A stretch of 17,324 bases of DNA, from NCBI GenBank assembly GCA_036171455.1, contig JAVHRB010000024.1, positions 1 through 17,324 of the forward strand. The letters are read 5' to 3'. Shown piece by piece: positions 7,470 to 16,551 of the stretch. Source of the stretch: CAIVSN01 sp036171455. Lineage in GTDB: Bacteria; Patescibacteriota; Gracilibacteria; BD1-5; UBA2023. The notes beneath the pieces were generated by a model. The model worked only from the letters and a program-made list of their open reading frames with translations. It was not told the origin of the DNA and made no database searches. Positions within the stretch are counted from its first letter, which is position 1. Each line of letters opens with the position of its first letter. Position numbers and translations under genes: made by a program.

Positions 7470-10115
7470 ATGGAATTCGCAAAACAGTATCTTCCCAAGG
7501 CATTCGAAGACAAAATCTACGCCCAAACCGAAGCGCTCGGACTTTTCGCACCGACACCTTCTCGTACTGGCAAGACATTTTATATCCCGATTCCTCCGCC
7601 GAACGTCACGGGCAATCTCCATATTGGCCATGCGCTCACGCTCACGCTCGAGGATATTATGACGCGCTATCATCGGATGGCAGGAGACAGTACCGTTTGG
7701 ATTCCTGGTACAGACCATGCGGGTATTGCCACGCAGGCTCGGGTTGAAAAACAATTGGCCGAACAAGGAAAAACTCGAGTGAGTCTTGGTCGAGAGAAAT
7801 TTTTGGAAGAAGTTTGGAAATGGAAGGATCAATATGCGGCAAATATCAACAATCAGGTTCGTAAAATCGGTTCGAGTTGTGATTGGTCCAAGGAACGTTT
7901 CACATTCGATGAAAAATCCAATCGGTTGGTTGAGCATATTTTTATGGATCTTTATAAGAAAGACCTGATCTATCGTGGAGAGTATATGGTTAATTATTCT
8001 CCGGGTCTCCAATCCGTTATTTCTGATATTGAGGTAGACTACGTCGAGGAAGACGCGTTCATGTACTACATCACGTATTTTGTTTCGGGATCCGATAATG
8101 AATTTACTATTGCGACTACCCGTCCAGAAACGCTACTCGCTGATCAGGCCGTCGCAGTACACCCCAAAGACAAGCGTTACAAAAAAATGATTGGACGCAA
8201 GGCGATGCTCCCGATAGCTAACGTAGAAATTCCCATTATTGCCGACGATACGGTAGATCGTGAGTTTGGGACTGGGGCAGTAAAAATTACCCCAGCCCAC
8301 GATGCTACTGATTTCGAGATGGGTAAACGTCATGGACTCCGATTGGATTTTTCCATTATCGACAAGAATGGGAAAATGACGGAAGCTGCTGGGATTTTTG
8401 CTGGACAAGATGCTGCAACTACCGCACGTCAGAATATTGTGGAACTGCTCAAATCCAAAGGCAACCTCCTCAAGATTGAGCCATACAAGCACAAGGTCGG
8501 ATACTGTTCGAGGTCCGGTACCAAGATTGAAACCATTATTTCTACTCAATGGTTTGTCCGAGCTCAGGAAATGGCAAAAAAAGTTATCAAGGGATATGAA
8601 AAAAAGGAATTCGACATTATTCCTTCCCGATTCAACAAATCGTTCGAGGATTGGATTTTCAATCTTCACGATTGGTGTATTTCCCGCCAGCTCTGGTGGG
8701 GGCATCAGATTCCTGCATACTATCATTCGGAAACCAAGGAACTCCTCGGGGTTACCGGAGATCCATCAGAACTGTATGCTCAGTATGGAGCCGATAAAGT
8801 AGTTCGGGACGAAGACGTTCTCGATACCTGGTTCAGTTCCGGTATTTGGCCATTTTCCATTCTCGATTGGCAGCCAGAGGACCCCGGAGAATTATTCAAA
8901 CGCTTTTATCCAGCTCAAGTGCTTGAGACTGGCTACGATATCCTCTTTTTCTGGGTAATTCGCATGCTGATGTTCGGATACGAATACACGGGAGAAACTC
9001 CATTCAAAACCGTCTATCTGCACGGACTCGTACTCGATGAAAAGGGTCGAAAAATGTCCAAATCTATCGGAAATGTTCTCGATCCGCTCGATATTATTCG
9101 AGAATATTCTACTGATGCGCTCCGACTTTCCCTTGCGATTGGGAATACCCCCGGCATCAATCTCAGTTTTTCCCTGAAACTGGTCGAGAATAATTCACTG
9201 TTTCTCAACAAACTCTGGAACGTAGCCCGCTTTGTCTCTATGAATATCGGGGAAGTTACCGAATCATATCAGGATTTGCACGATACATTGGTGCGGGTAG
9301 GAGATACCCTACCTCCTCACGAGCGGTGGATTCTCTCACGACTCCGAGCTATCGTCGACCGTGTTACCCAAGGGATGGATCAATTCGATTTTTCCGCCCG
9401 ATGACAGGAACTTATTACCTTTATTCGCGATGAATTTGCTGACTTTGCCGTAGAGGAATACAAGCTTACCAAGGAGACTTCTCCTCATGGACGAACGGTT
9501 ATGGCTTACGGGGTTCTGACGATTCTTAAGCTGCTTCACCCCTATATTCCACTCGTGACTGAAGAATTGTATCAGTCGCTTACCGGTGGAAAACTCCTTA
9601 TGAATAGCGAATGGCCAGTTTGTACGATTGCTCGCGACGAAGTCCTCGAGAAAGAGATGATTCTCCTATTTGAGGTAATTCGCGAAATTCGTAATGTTCG
9701 GGCTACCAAGGGCGTGAAACCCGGAGATTCCATCGATGCGGTTATTACTGCTGGTAAAAAATCCTTGGAAATCCTCACAGCAAATGAATCTATCTTGCTT
9801 GGGCTCGCGAAGCTTTCCCATTTTACTGTTTCCAAGGATCCTCGAGATTTGCAGGAGCATTCCTTTGCCGTGGTCCGTGATATCGAAATCTATTTGGATA
9901 CCAGTGCACTCATTGATACCGAGGTTGAAAAAGAACGCCTCAAAAATGAAATCAAAAACAAGAGGGAATACGTTCGCATTCTCGATCTCAAACTCACAAA
10001 TCAGGATTTTGTGAGAAACGCTCCAGAAAAAGTGGTACGGATCGAACAAGACAAACGACGTCAGACGCAGGAGCAATTGGAGAAACTGTCACAGAAACTC
10101 GAGAGTCTGACCTAG
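7470..10115 (+). CDS. valS: Valyl-tRNA synthetase (TGA read as Gly)
   Basis: This enzyme charges tRNA-Val. It is 881 residues long, within the family range. It shows, in order, PPPNVTGNLHIGH (HIGH at 51-54), the entry to the CP1 editing domain with TTRPETLLADQAVAVHP, DWCISRQLWWGHQIPAYY, the KMSKS loop at 528-532 (GRKMSKSIGN), the anticodon-binding helical domain, and a charged C-terminal coiled coil (about 810-880) typical of ValRS. TGA at 9402-9404 is residue 645, in QFDFSAR-G-QELITFIRDEF inside the anticodon-binding domain. A stop there would remove the rest of that domain and the coiled coil. I chose the ATG at 7470 because the upstream in-frame codons read through repeat copy 2. It has no Shine-Dalgarno and ends in TAG. 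Confidence 0.95.
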
Positions 10116-10142
10116 GAAATTTCCTGAATTGAGTTCCTTTTA

Positions 10143-10170
10143 TTGACTTTATACTAATTTTTTCTATAAA
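10143..10170 (+). promoter_or_regulatory. Putative promoter for the gene at 10193
   Basis: TTGACT (10143-10148) and TATAAA (10165-10170) are separated by 16 bp and both match sigma70 hexamers at 5 of 6 positions. The ATG at 10193 lies 22 nt after the -10, giving a short A/T-rich leader without Shine-Dalgarno. Its position after valS suggests the next genes are transcribed separately. Confidence 0.6.
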
Positions 10171-10192
10171 TAAGAAAAAATAAGTTTTTTTC

Positions 10193-10708
10193 ATGAATAA
10201 CCCCAGTTCGAAGTTTCCGGGTGTGTGAGTGATTACTTCATTTGGAAGAAGTAGACTCCATCCAATCAATGCTCAATACTTATGTTCATCATTGCCTCAT
10301 AGAATTTATGCTGATGCTGTAGGATCCATTTTGGAAATGACCGTTCGACCCATTGCTCAGACGGTTGTAGAAAGTCATTTATCGCACGGGGGAATCATTG
10401 GAATACGCTATATGACATCTTTTGATAACTTCGTAAAAACCATTATTCTCGCCCGTGATGGTCAAATGTCGGAGATTAACGATTATGGATATCTTGATCC
10501 TTTCGTCTTGGAAGACGATGCACTCTACATGCTGCTCAATCCCGTAGATATTGGTAGCTGGTACCATATGCCATCAGCGGAACACCAGCAGGTCATGCAG
10601 GATATTGGTATATCCACTCAACCGATGAACTACAAACAGATGAGCCAATCGCTCGAGCAAGCAATACGAAAGACTCAAGAAGAGTATCGCTTTCTCATTC
10701 GTACATAG
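10193..10708 (+). CDS. Unrecognised 171-residue protein (one TGA read as Gly)
   Basis: I do not recognise this protein. The frame runs from ATG 10193 to TAG 10706-10708, with TGA at 10226-10228 as residue 12 (KFPGV-G-VITSFGR). It has no signal peptide or membrane helix. The middle has alternating strand-like and acidic stretches (IIGIRYMTSFDNFVKTIILAR, then DPFVLEDDALYMLLNPVD), and the C-terminus is a charged helix (SQSLEQAIRKTQEEYRFLIR). A good promoter precedes it. The ATG at 10193 is preferred because it directly follows that promoter; a standard-code reading would begin only after the TGA. The next gene starts 107 nt downstream behind its own promoter-like sequence. Confidence 0.75.
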
Positions 10709-10780
10709 GGGAGAAGACCCCGTCACAAAATACGTACGTACGAGAATAAAAGAAGAATTCACTCTTTTTTCACTCTTTTT

Positions 10781-10809
10781 TTGCATCATCGAGTGAGATA
10801 TGAGATACT
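10781..10809 (+). promoter_or_regulatory. Putative leaderless promoter for the gene at 10816
   Basis: TTGCAT (10781-10786) and GATACT (10804-10809) stand 17 bp apart. The -10 ends 6 nt before the ATG at 10816, so transcription would begin essentially at the start codon. Two near-repeats of CACTCTTTTTT lie just upstream at about 10760-10782. Confidence 0.4.
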
Positions 10810-10815
10810 GGCTCT

Positions 10816-12582
10816 ATGCCGAATACCGTACCTACTGCTCAGGATATCTCTAGTGAAATTCAATCCGTCATTCTTACCAAGAATCCGGTTGCACTTTTTT
10901 TCTGACTTTCCAAGCTCCGGATCTTGTTCGAAGATCTGGCTGACAATCTCCTTTCCAATATTGAGAAAACCTACTATCAAGAAACGACAGGAACGTTCAT
11001 TGATCTCATTAAAGAATATGAAAGACAGGGTTTTTACAAGATTATGAGTGCCTACTATTACGATATTGGGTACTTTAAAATTCAAAAGCAGCAACTCGAC
11101 AAGTATTTTGAGGAAAGCTATTGGCAGGATGTGGATTTTTATTTTTTTGTTCTCATCAAACATCCCGAAATAAAGGCAAAAATCGCCCTACTCCATGCTA
11201 TATATCTAGAATGACTAGAAAATGAATACATAAGCAAGGGGACAGAATTGAGATCGACTTTTCTCGAATCCATTGCGAGTCGGATCGAAATCGATATCAA
11301 AAATATTTCTCGGATGCCAGCGTTTGTAGCTTTTTTTGACACGCTTATCCCAGAAATCTCTCATTTGCGTGATTCTGGACTGTATGATTTTTCCAAAAAA
11401 TGGGGGAATTCCCATCAGAAGTTCATCAAGGAACTCTACATGCTCAGTTTATCTCAGAGCAGCCCTGCAATGATGGATTTTTGGCGCACGTACTTTATCG
11501 AAGATTCAGCCGTCAATCAAAACCTTATTGAATTACTCGACGATAGGGAAGTACTCGATTGTTTTGCTTATCTCCGTAACAAACTGCTCACAAATTCCAA
11601 ATACAACCTTTCCCTCTCGGATTCCAGTACATACCGGACTATTATTGACGATTGCCTTTTGATGCAAAAGGGTGATGTATCCCAAAAGATGAATTTCCTT
11701 GGGAGCATCCATGCAAGTATGGGAAACCGTGCAACGTATCGTGAACAATTCCAAAATGTACTTAGAAAGGGACTTCTCTATCAGAATTCAATCGATTTGG
11801 TAGATGCTATACTTGGGATTACTTTTCTCAAACGGGCAGTATTTTATGAAGTTCGTCGACGTATGGAAGGAATCGATTTCACCAAATACCAATTCGAAAC
11901 CCTAAATGATGTGAATACGCTCGTAAAAATGTTGGAAAGCTCGGTAATCCTTCGTTTTTTTCGTCCTTTTTTCATATACAGACTCGCGCAAGTCTTCAAC
12001 AAAAGGTCGGAGCTATACTACTTTATCAAGTTTGTTTTAACCATTCATTCTTCCAGTACCTACAACGAATATCAGGAACTTTCTCGTTTTTTCGTATCAC
12101 TTGAAGCCTTTGAAAAAAAGGGTTGGTATGGAGCAGTACTCCGAATTGTCCAGTTTGGCTGGGTGATTATTGCTATTATAGCCTTGAGTATCGTTGCTCC
12201 GTTCTGAGTTTTCTTCGCCGGGGTGGTCTATAGTTTTACACGAATGGTTCGCCGGATAATCAAGGCTAGTTTTCCCGAATTAGCCTTGACGAGCAATTTT
12301 CAATTTGGTAGCTTCTTATCGATATTTGCAATTATTTCTCTCGTATTTGCTGCGACTTTCGGACTCAAGGATAACATGCATATTATTTATAATAATTATC
12401 GGTCCATGATTAACGCGAGCACTCTCGTAACCACGGAAACGATAAAAGTTTTGAATTTGAACCTGTTTAAGGCGAGTGGATTTGAGACTGAACCAGGATC
12501 ACCATTGGATCAGGAGAGTGAGATTTTCTCACGAATGAACTATATTGATGGAATAGACTATCAGAAAGCTGTGGGCAAATAG
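10816..12582 (+). CDS. Unrecognised membrane protein with large N-terminal soluble region (three TGA read as Gly)
   Basis: I do not recognise this 588-residue protein. The frame from ATG 10816 to TAG 12580-12582 contains TGA at 10903, 11212 and 12205 (residues 30, 133 and 464). Residues 1 to about 445 look soluble, mostly helical and rich in aromatic residues. A hydrophobic helix covers about 450-475 (GWVIIAIIALSIVAPF-G-VFFAG), with the third TGA in its middle, and a second one lies at about 500-522 (FLSIFAIISLVFAATFGL). A tail of about 65 residues follows. The hairpin of two helices suggests that the N- and C-terminal parts are on the same side of the membrane, probably the cytoplasm since no signal peptide is seen. 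Read with the standard code it falls into four separate pieces. Neighbours give no clear hint of its role. Confidence 0.75.
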
Positions 12583-12646
12583 GTTGGGGGAAGGGGAGAC
12601 CACTTTTTCTCTTTGGATAAAAATATTTGTTTTTTATAGTAAAAAA

Positions 12647-12672
12647 TATAAACTCTATATAGTGAGTTTATA
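12647..12672 (+). promoter_or_regulatory. Inverted repeat, possible operator of the AbiEi-like gene
   Basis: The arms TATAAACTC (12647-12655) and GAGTTTATA (12664-12672) are perfect complements with an 8-bp spacer. A second overlapping pair, TTTATA/TATAAA, covers 12667-12683. The gene starts at 12696. Known AbiEi antitoxins repress their own operons through inverted repeats upstream, so autoregulation is a reasonable inference. The surrounding region is very A/T rich and several -10-like hexamers overlap the repeat. Confidence 0.5.
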
Positions 12673-12695
12673 CCGTATATAAAGCAAATTACGCA

Positions 12696-13484
12696 ATGAT
12701 AAGTTTTGACAAAATTGTTTACAAATTGTGACTCAAAAAATCACCAATCCTGTTGATCGATGATTTGGTGGAACTCATAGATCCGGATAATAGTCGTGCG
12801 GAAGTGGGAATGAGGGAAGTTTATAAAACCGTTTACCGGCTCAAATCAGAATGATATATGCGAGCGCTTCGGAACTGACTTTTTCTCATTGGGCCGCTAG
12901 TTGATCAAAAATCAGAAATCGAGCTTATTGAGTCGTATTATTGGGAAATTGCTCGTGCCTATATTGCTCGAGAGGTCAGATCCGAATACTTCATCGGTGG
13001 ATCAAAGGCTTTGGAATTCCACATTTCCGATATGTCTACGCCGGCAGTTCTCATTGTGTATACCAAATCAATCTCAAAGCAGGTTTTGCTCTCTAAAAAC
13101 CACCGGCTCATTTTTAAAAAACGAGAAACGGGGAAACGTGCTGGGGGAAACTTGTTTGCCAAGCTAGCCCCGTTCGTGATGAAAAAAATGGTGTCCGGAC
13201 TAGATTTAAAAATTCTCACCCACGAGGCAGCGCTGCTGGATATGCTCCTTCTCCAGAACTCTTGATGAGTTCAGGACGATTACCTCGTGTTGAAATTTCT
13301 CCACAAATACCATACGGCAATCCAACGGAGCATACTCGGAAAGCTGGTAGAACTTCGGTATATCTCGTCCATTAATCGACTTCGGGAAGTAGCAAAATTC
13401 CAGGGATATGAGGGATTGTACCGAGACTGTGTATCTGTTATCCGAGATGAGGGGGCGGGCTGTTTTTTGACTTCGAAAAAATAG
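12696..13484 (+). CDS. AbiEi-like (type IV antitoxin family) regulator, no visible toxin partner (five TGA read as Gly)
   Basis: The 262-residue frame runs from ATG 12696 to TAG 13482-13484, with TGA at 12729, 12852, 12876, 13263 and 13266. Its N-terminus resembles the winged-helix part of AbiEi-type antitoxins: VYRLKSE-G-YMRALRN-G-LFLIGP fits the usual pattern of a Gly before a basic wing and a second Gly before the last strand, both supplied by TGA. Then comes the EYFIGGSKALEFH stretch and a beta-rich central part, as in the AbiEi C-terminal domain. In known AbiE systems this protein represses the operon and counteracts an AbiEii nucleotidyltransferase toxin encoded next to it. Here the downstream neighbour is a convergent recombinase and the upstream one a membrane protein, so no partner is visible. 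Family assignment is by motif resemblance only; another winged-helix regulator is possible. Confidence 0.65.
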
Positions 13485-13546
13485 TGGGCATTCTAGAATA
13501 TTATTGAATCCAAAGCCATTTTCGAACATAGTTTTTGTTGAGATTC

Positions 13547-14575
13547 CTATTGCGTATGGAATTTCCGGTGAATTTCCTTGAGTCGGGGGTTAGTTACGTG
13601 GGTATATACTTGTGTAGTAGTAATAGAACTATGTCCGAGTAATTCTTGGATCGATCGGATATCTGCCCCGTTTTCGAGTAACGTCGTCGCGAAACTATGC
13701 CGAAGTGTATGCGCGGTGACGTTTTTCATGATTCCAGCTTTTATAGCGCGTTTCTTGACCATTTCCGTGATGAAAAACCGGGAAAGTCGGACGGTTTCAT
13801 CGGTCAGATTTACCGATTTTATGTCTTCGCTGTCATAATTATGGCGGAGAAACAAGGGTGAAAACGTATCTCCGCGAGCCTCTAGATACGTAGCAATCGT
13901 GTCCCGGGCAGCTTCGGTTAGATACACAATGCGAACCTTGGATCATTTCCCACGAACACTGAATTCAAGCGTTTTCAGATTGATACTATCTCGGTTGAGT
14001 CCGGTGAGTTCCGATATACGCAATCCCGTCGAATAGATACATTCCAAAATGGCTCGGTCTCGCAGTTCTTGGATAGTTGTTCCACACTCGGTACTGGTTA
14101 GCAAACGCGTGATTTCTTCCTGAGTCAGGAATGTCACCTGGCGATCATGGGTTCGAATTAGGTCAATGATAGTTGGATCGATACAATCGACTCATTTCTT
14201 CTTAAGAAATTTAAAAAATGACCGAAATGTTATCATATAGCCATTGGCCGATGTGACGGTGAGTCACTTGTCCGTTAAATAGAGGCGAAACTCATTTAAA
14301 TCATCCGCTGTGACGTTTTCTATCTCTAGACGTATGTTCGAACGTAAAAACATTTTTCATTGCATTTTCAGAGCCCTTTTTTCAGGATCTTCCGAGGTTC
14401 CGAGAAAAATCTTGGTATGGGGGATATTTTTCTGGGATTCCTGGCAAATTTTCGATTCCACGAATTCTAAAAATTTCCAAATATGGAGTTCATACTGTTC
14501 TACGGTTTTCGGACTGGAATTCCGGTTGATTCGCAAGTACGTGAGAAAATCCTCGAGTGCGTGAATATATTTCAT
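13547..14575 (-). CDS. xerC: Xer-type tyrosine recombinase (four TGA read as Gly)
   Basis: This recombinase cuts and rejoins DNA at paired sites through a phosphotyrosine. It is 342 residues long. The N-terminal SAM-like core-binding domain (about 1-140) has roughly 30 more residues than XerC or XerD of E. coli, around positions 45-80. The catalytic domain has Arg186 (TGLRISEL), His289 and Arg292 (AHTLRHSFA), His315 (LLGHSSITTTQVYTH) and Tyr324. TGA codons are residues 73, 104, 128 and 211; Gly211 is in RGK-G-SKVR, the conserved beta-turn of the family. A dif-like site stands about 70 bp upstream of its start, which argues for the chromosomal dimer-resolution recombinase rather than a phage integrase. 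The symbol is approximate because only one Xer is visible. It ends convergently with the AbiEi-like gene, 62 bp apart. Confidence 0.88.
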
Positions 14576-14898
14576 ACTGTGTGATGATAGAGTACGACCT
14601 GATTAAATCTTATTTTTGCGTGTAGTAAGGGAAGTATTTACAAAAAATACTTAACATAATGTAAGTTATGTTAAGTATTTATATGGTTTTTCAGGTGAAA
14701 AGCAAATTCCATGTATTTTGAAATTCACTTTCAAAAATCTTGTATGATGTTTTATTCGGAAAAATACTTCAAACATGATTTTTTGCCAATTTTTCATTGT
14801 TTCCCATTTTTAAGACCCCAGTATTTTTGACAAAAATAATATTGTGCTTTTAATACAATTGTAACCTCTCTTAAAATATTCTTTTATCCTATAGGTAT
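14576..14898. other. Intergenic region holding the dif-like site
   Basis: This is an A/T-rich stretch of 323 bp between the divergent xer-type gene and the small gene at 14899. It contains a -10-like TATCAT on the minus strand (14589 to 14584) 8 nt before the xer ATG, the dif-like palindrome, four copies of AAATACTT or its complement (14632-14639, 14645-14652, 14673-14680, 14762-14769), and an inverted repeat TTTTGAAA-TTCAC-TTTCAAAA (14716-14736). On the plus strand are promoter-like TTGAAA/TATGAT (14718-14723 and 14743-14748, a long 19-bp spacer) and TTGACA (14827-14832). I see no open frame with protein character. Confidence 0.6.
14645..14680. other. dif: dif-like chromosome dimer resolution site, fully symmetric
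   Basis: Arms AAATACTTAACATAA (14645-14659) and TTATGTTAAGTATTT (14666-14680) are perfect 15-bp complements around the 6-bp spacer TGTAAG. The central 28 bp (14649-14676) agree with E. coli dif at 20 positions, including CATAATGTA and the XerD arm TTATGTTAA. The layout of an 11-bp arm, a 6-bp centre and an 11-bp arm is that of bacterial dif sites. The complete symmetry suggests that the same protein binds both arms. Confidence 0.75.
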
Positions 14899-15228
14899 AT
14901 GACTTTATCTTCCACTGGCTATTCTGGTTCTGAAATGGGTATGTCCGAATCTGAAGTTGATTCCCGCAATTCTACTGTCAATGCTTCGCAAGTCACAGGT
15001 TTTACTGCGAATCTTATCCACTGTTGTTTGAATCATTTATATCAGGGTTCTGAAATGGGTCATTCTGAGGCTCATGTCGATAACCTACATGCAGAAGTTC
15101 AGATTATTCGTTGTGAAAATGGTGAATGAATTTGAAAGAATGGCATTTGCGAAAATTGCCCCAAAAAGGCTCAGTTGATGCAATCCTTAGATTTGTTTCA
15201 TGGGGAAGAATCTGTAAGCAAGAGATAG
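14899..15228 (+). CDS. Small cysteine-containing protein with an internal repeat (two TGA read as Gly)
   Basis: I do not recognise this 109-residue protein. It runs from ATG 14899 to TAG 15226-15228, with TGA at 15127 and 15133 (residues 77 and 79). Two related segments of about 18 residues begin GSEMG (residues 10 and 50); the DNA GGTTCTGAAATGGGT is identical in both and exactly 120 bp apart. Cysteines at 42, 43, 72, 84 and 87 include CENC near the C-terminus and could bind a metal. No membrane helix or signal peptide is seen. AGG shortly before the start is at best a very weak Shine-Dalgarno. It lies beside the dif-like site, divergent from xer and convergent with umuC. Confidence 0.55.
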
Positions 15229-15253
15229 ATTCAATTCTCTATATTATATAGCC

Positions 15254-15266
15254 CCGAACCATTCGG
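15254..15266. terminator. Small hairpin between convergent genes
   Basis: CCGAA-CCA-TTCGG can fold into a 5-bp stem with a 3-nt loop between the stops of the small gene (15228) and the umuC-like gene (15276). There is no clean U-tract on either strand, so terminator activity is only suggested by its position. Confidence 0.25.
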
Positions 15267-15275
15267 AATCGTATT

Positions 15276-16469
15276 TTACTTCCCGTAAATTTGTTCCGGA
15301 TGCACACCATAGGACACGGTGCGTTTCCCATATCGCAAATTGAGGCGTTCTAGAGTTTCCTCGAGCCGTTCACACCGATCCGTTTGTTGTTGATGGATTT
15401 CAAAAACAGAAAGCTGTTTTGGCGCAGCACTGGAGATACTCGAAAATATCACTCCGGTCGTACGGTATAGACTTCCTGGTCGAAAACTCGCATCAAAGCA
15501 TTCTTTGAGCTTTTCCAAGATGAGGTGTCGGTCGTTGGTATTCTCTCAGAACTCGTAGGAATACCCAGATTTTGAAAAATCTTTCTCACGAAAAATTATA
15601 CTCACTCCTGCGAGTTCGCATCGGATAAGAATGAGTTCTCGGTAAGCTTTTTCAAAATTTTCCAGGACACGCTGCCAGAGAATATATCGGTTGTCGGTCA
15701 GTGCATGATTGAATGACCGGGAACGAAGGATACTTTTTGGATGAGGTCGGGGCTCGTTTTTCCAGACATCCACCCCATGGAGTTCCAACCAGAGCGTGGT
15801 CGCATTTTTACCAATCAAGCGATCGAGTTCAAAAAAGCCCATATTTCGAAAATCTGCTACTGTTCGCACCGACTTTCCGAGCCGACTTTCTGTAGCTTTC
15901 CCAATAAACGGAACTTCCCGTACGGGTAGTTTCTTGAAGGCTATTTCTTCTTTGTCATCATCCAGACCTACCCAATGTCAAAAAGGCTTGTTGATGTCGG
16001 AAAATATTTTTGATTTGATACGGGTATTGGCGATGCCTACCGATACCGGAATTCCTATTTTTTGGAGGATTTCCGTTTTCAGGTCATTGCTGTAAGCTTC
16101 GCAATCTCCCCCGTGGGTCCTTTCCGGAATTCCGGTAATATGGATGAACGCTTCGTCGATAGAAAATGGTTCTATCGCCAGGGATTTGCTTGCAAGAAAA
16201 TCCATGAACTTCCCGGAAATTTCGGCATAGTATCGGAGATCGGGCCGGATTTTTATCAAACGTTTCCCCAGAATCTGTTCTGCTTCCCATATGGGGGTTC
16301 CGACTTTGATTTGGAATTTTCGGCATTCATAAGAAGCAGCAATGACGATATCTCCAGCGACCACGACGAATTTCCCACACAAGCTCGGATTTCGTATCCG
16401 TTCACATGATACAAAAAAGCAGTTGGCATCGATATGAGCGTAAATTTCCTTCGAAGTTTTGAATATCAT
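15276..16469 (-). CDS. umuC: Y-family translesion DNA polymerase, UmuC-like (two TGA read as Gly)
   Basis: This polymerase copies past DNA lesions with low fidelity. It is 397 residues long. The palm has IDANCFFVSCER with metal ligand Asp14 and a Phe-Phe pair at the steric-gate position, and SIDEAF with Asp105/Glu106. TGA at 15980-15978 is residue 164 in INKPF-G-HWV, matching NKPnG of the family, and a second TGA (15548-15546) is residue 308. The helix-hairpin-helix region (VPFIGKATESRLG) and a little-finger domain with SRSFNHALTDNR follow. QLSVF at 352-356 fits a beta-clamp binding motif. The gene is 82 nt downstream of the umuD-like gene on the same strand, the classic umuDC order, which favours UmuC over DinB. 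A -10-like CATACT (16483 to 16478) lies 8 nt before its ATG, so it may also have its own leaderless transcript. Confidence 0.88.
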
Positions 16470-16551
16470 ATATTCAAAGTATGTTCATTATATATTCTAT
16501 GTATATAATTAGTAAATATTCTATGAGGAAATACGGGATTTTCCTCGTTTC

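Noticed and set aside
7229..7513. Minus-strand frame MSSNALGRYC... containing MKSEVHFEHCSE through repeat copy 2
   Set aside because: The three repeat copies differ mainly at amino-acid-changing positions while keeping stems paired, so a coding role is unlikely; the rest overlaps valS.
12696..14575. Toxin-antitoxin pair formed by the AbiEi-like gene and its downstream neighbour
   Set aside because: The neighbour is on the opposite strand and is clearly a tyrosine recombinase.
13547..14680. Recombinase and palindrome as a phage or genomic-island integrase with att site
   Set aside because: No phage or island genes or tRNA gene are adjacent, and the palindrome matches dif; still possible if further copies exist outside the window.
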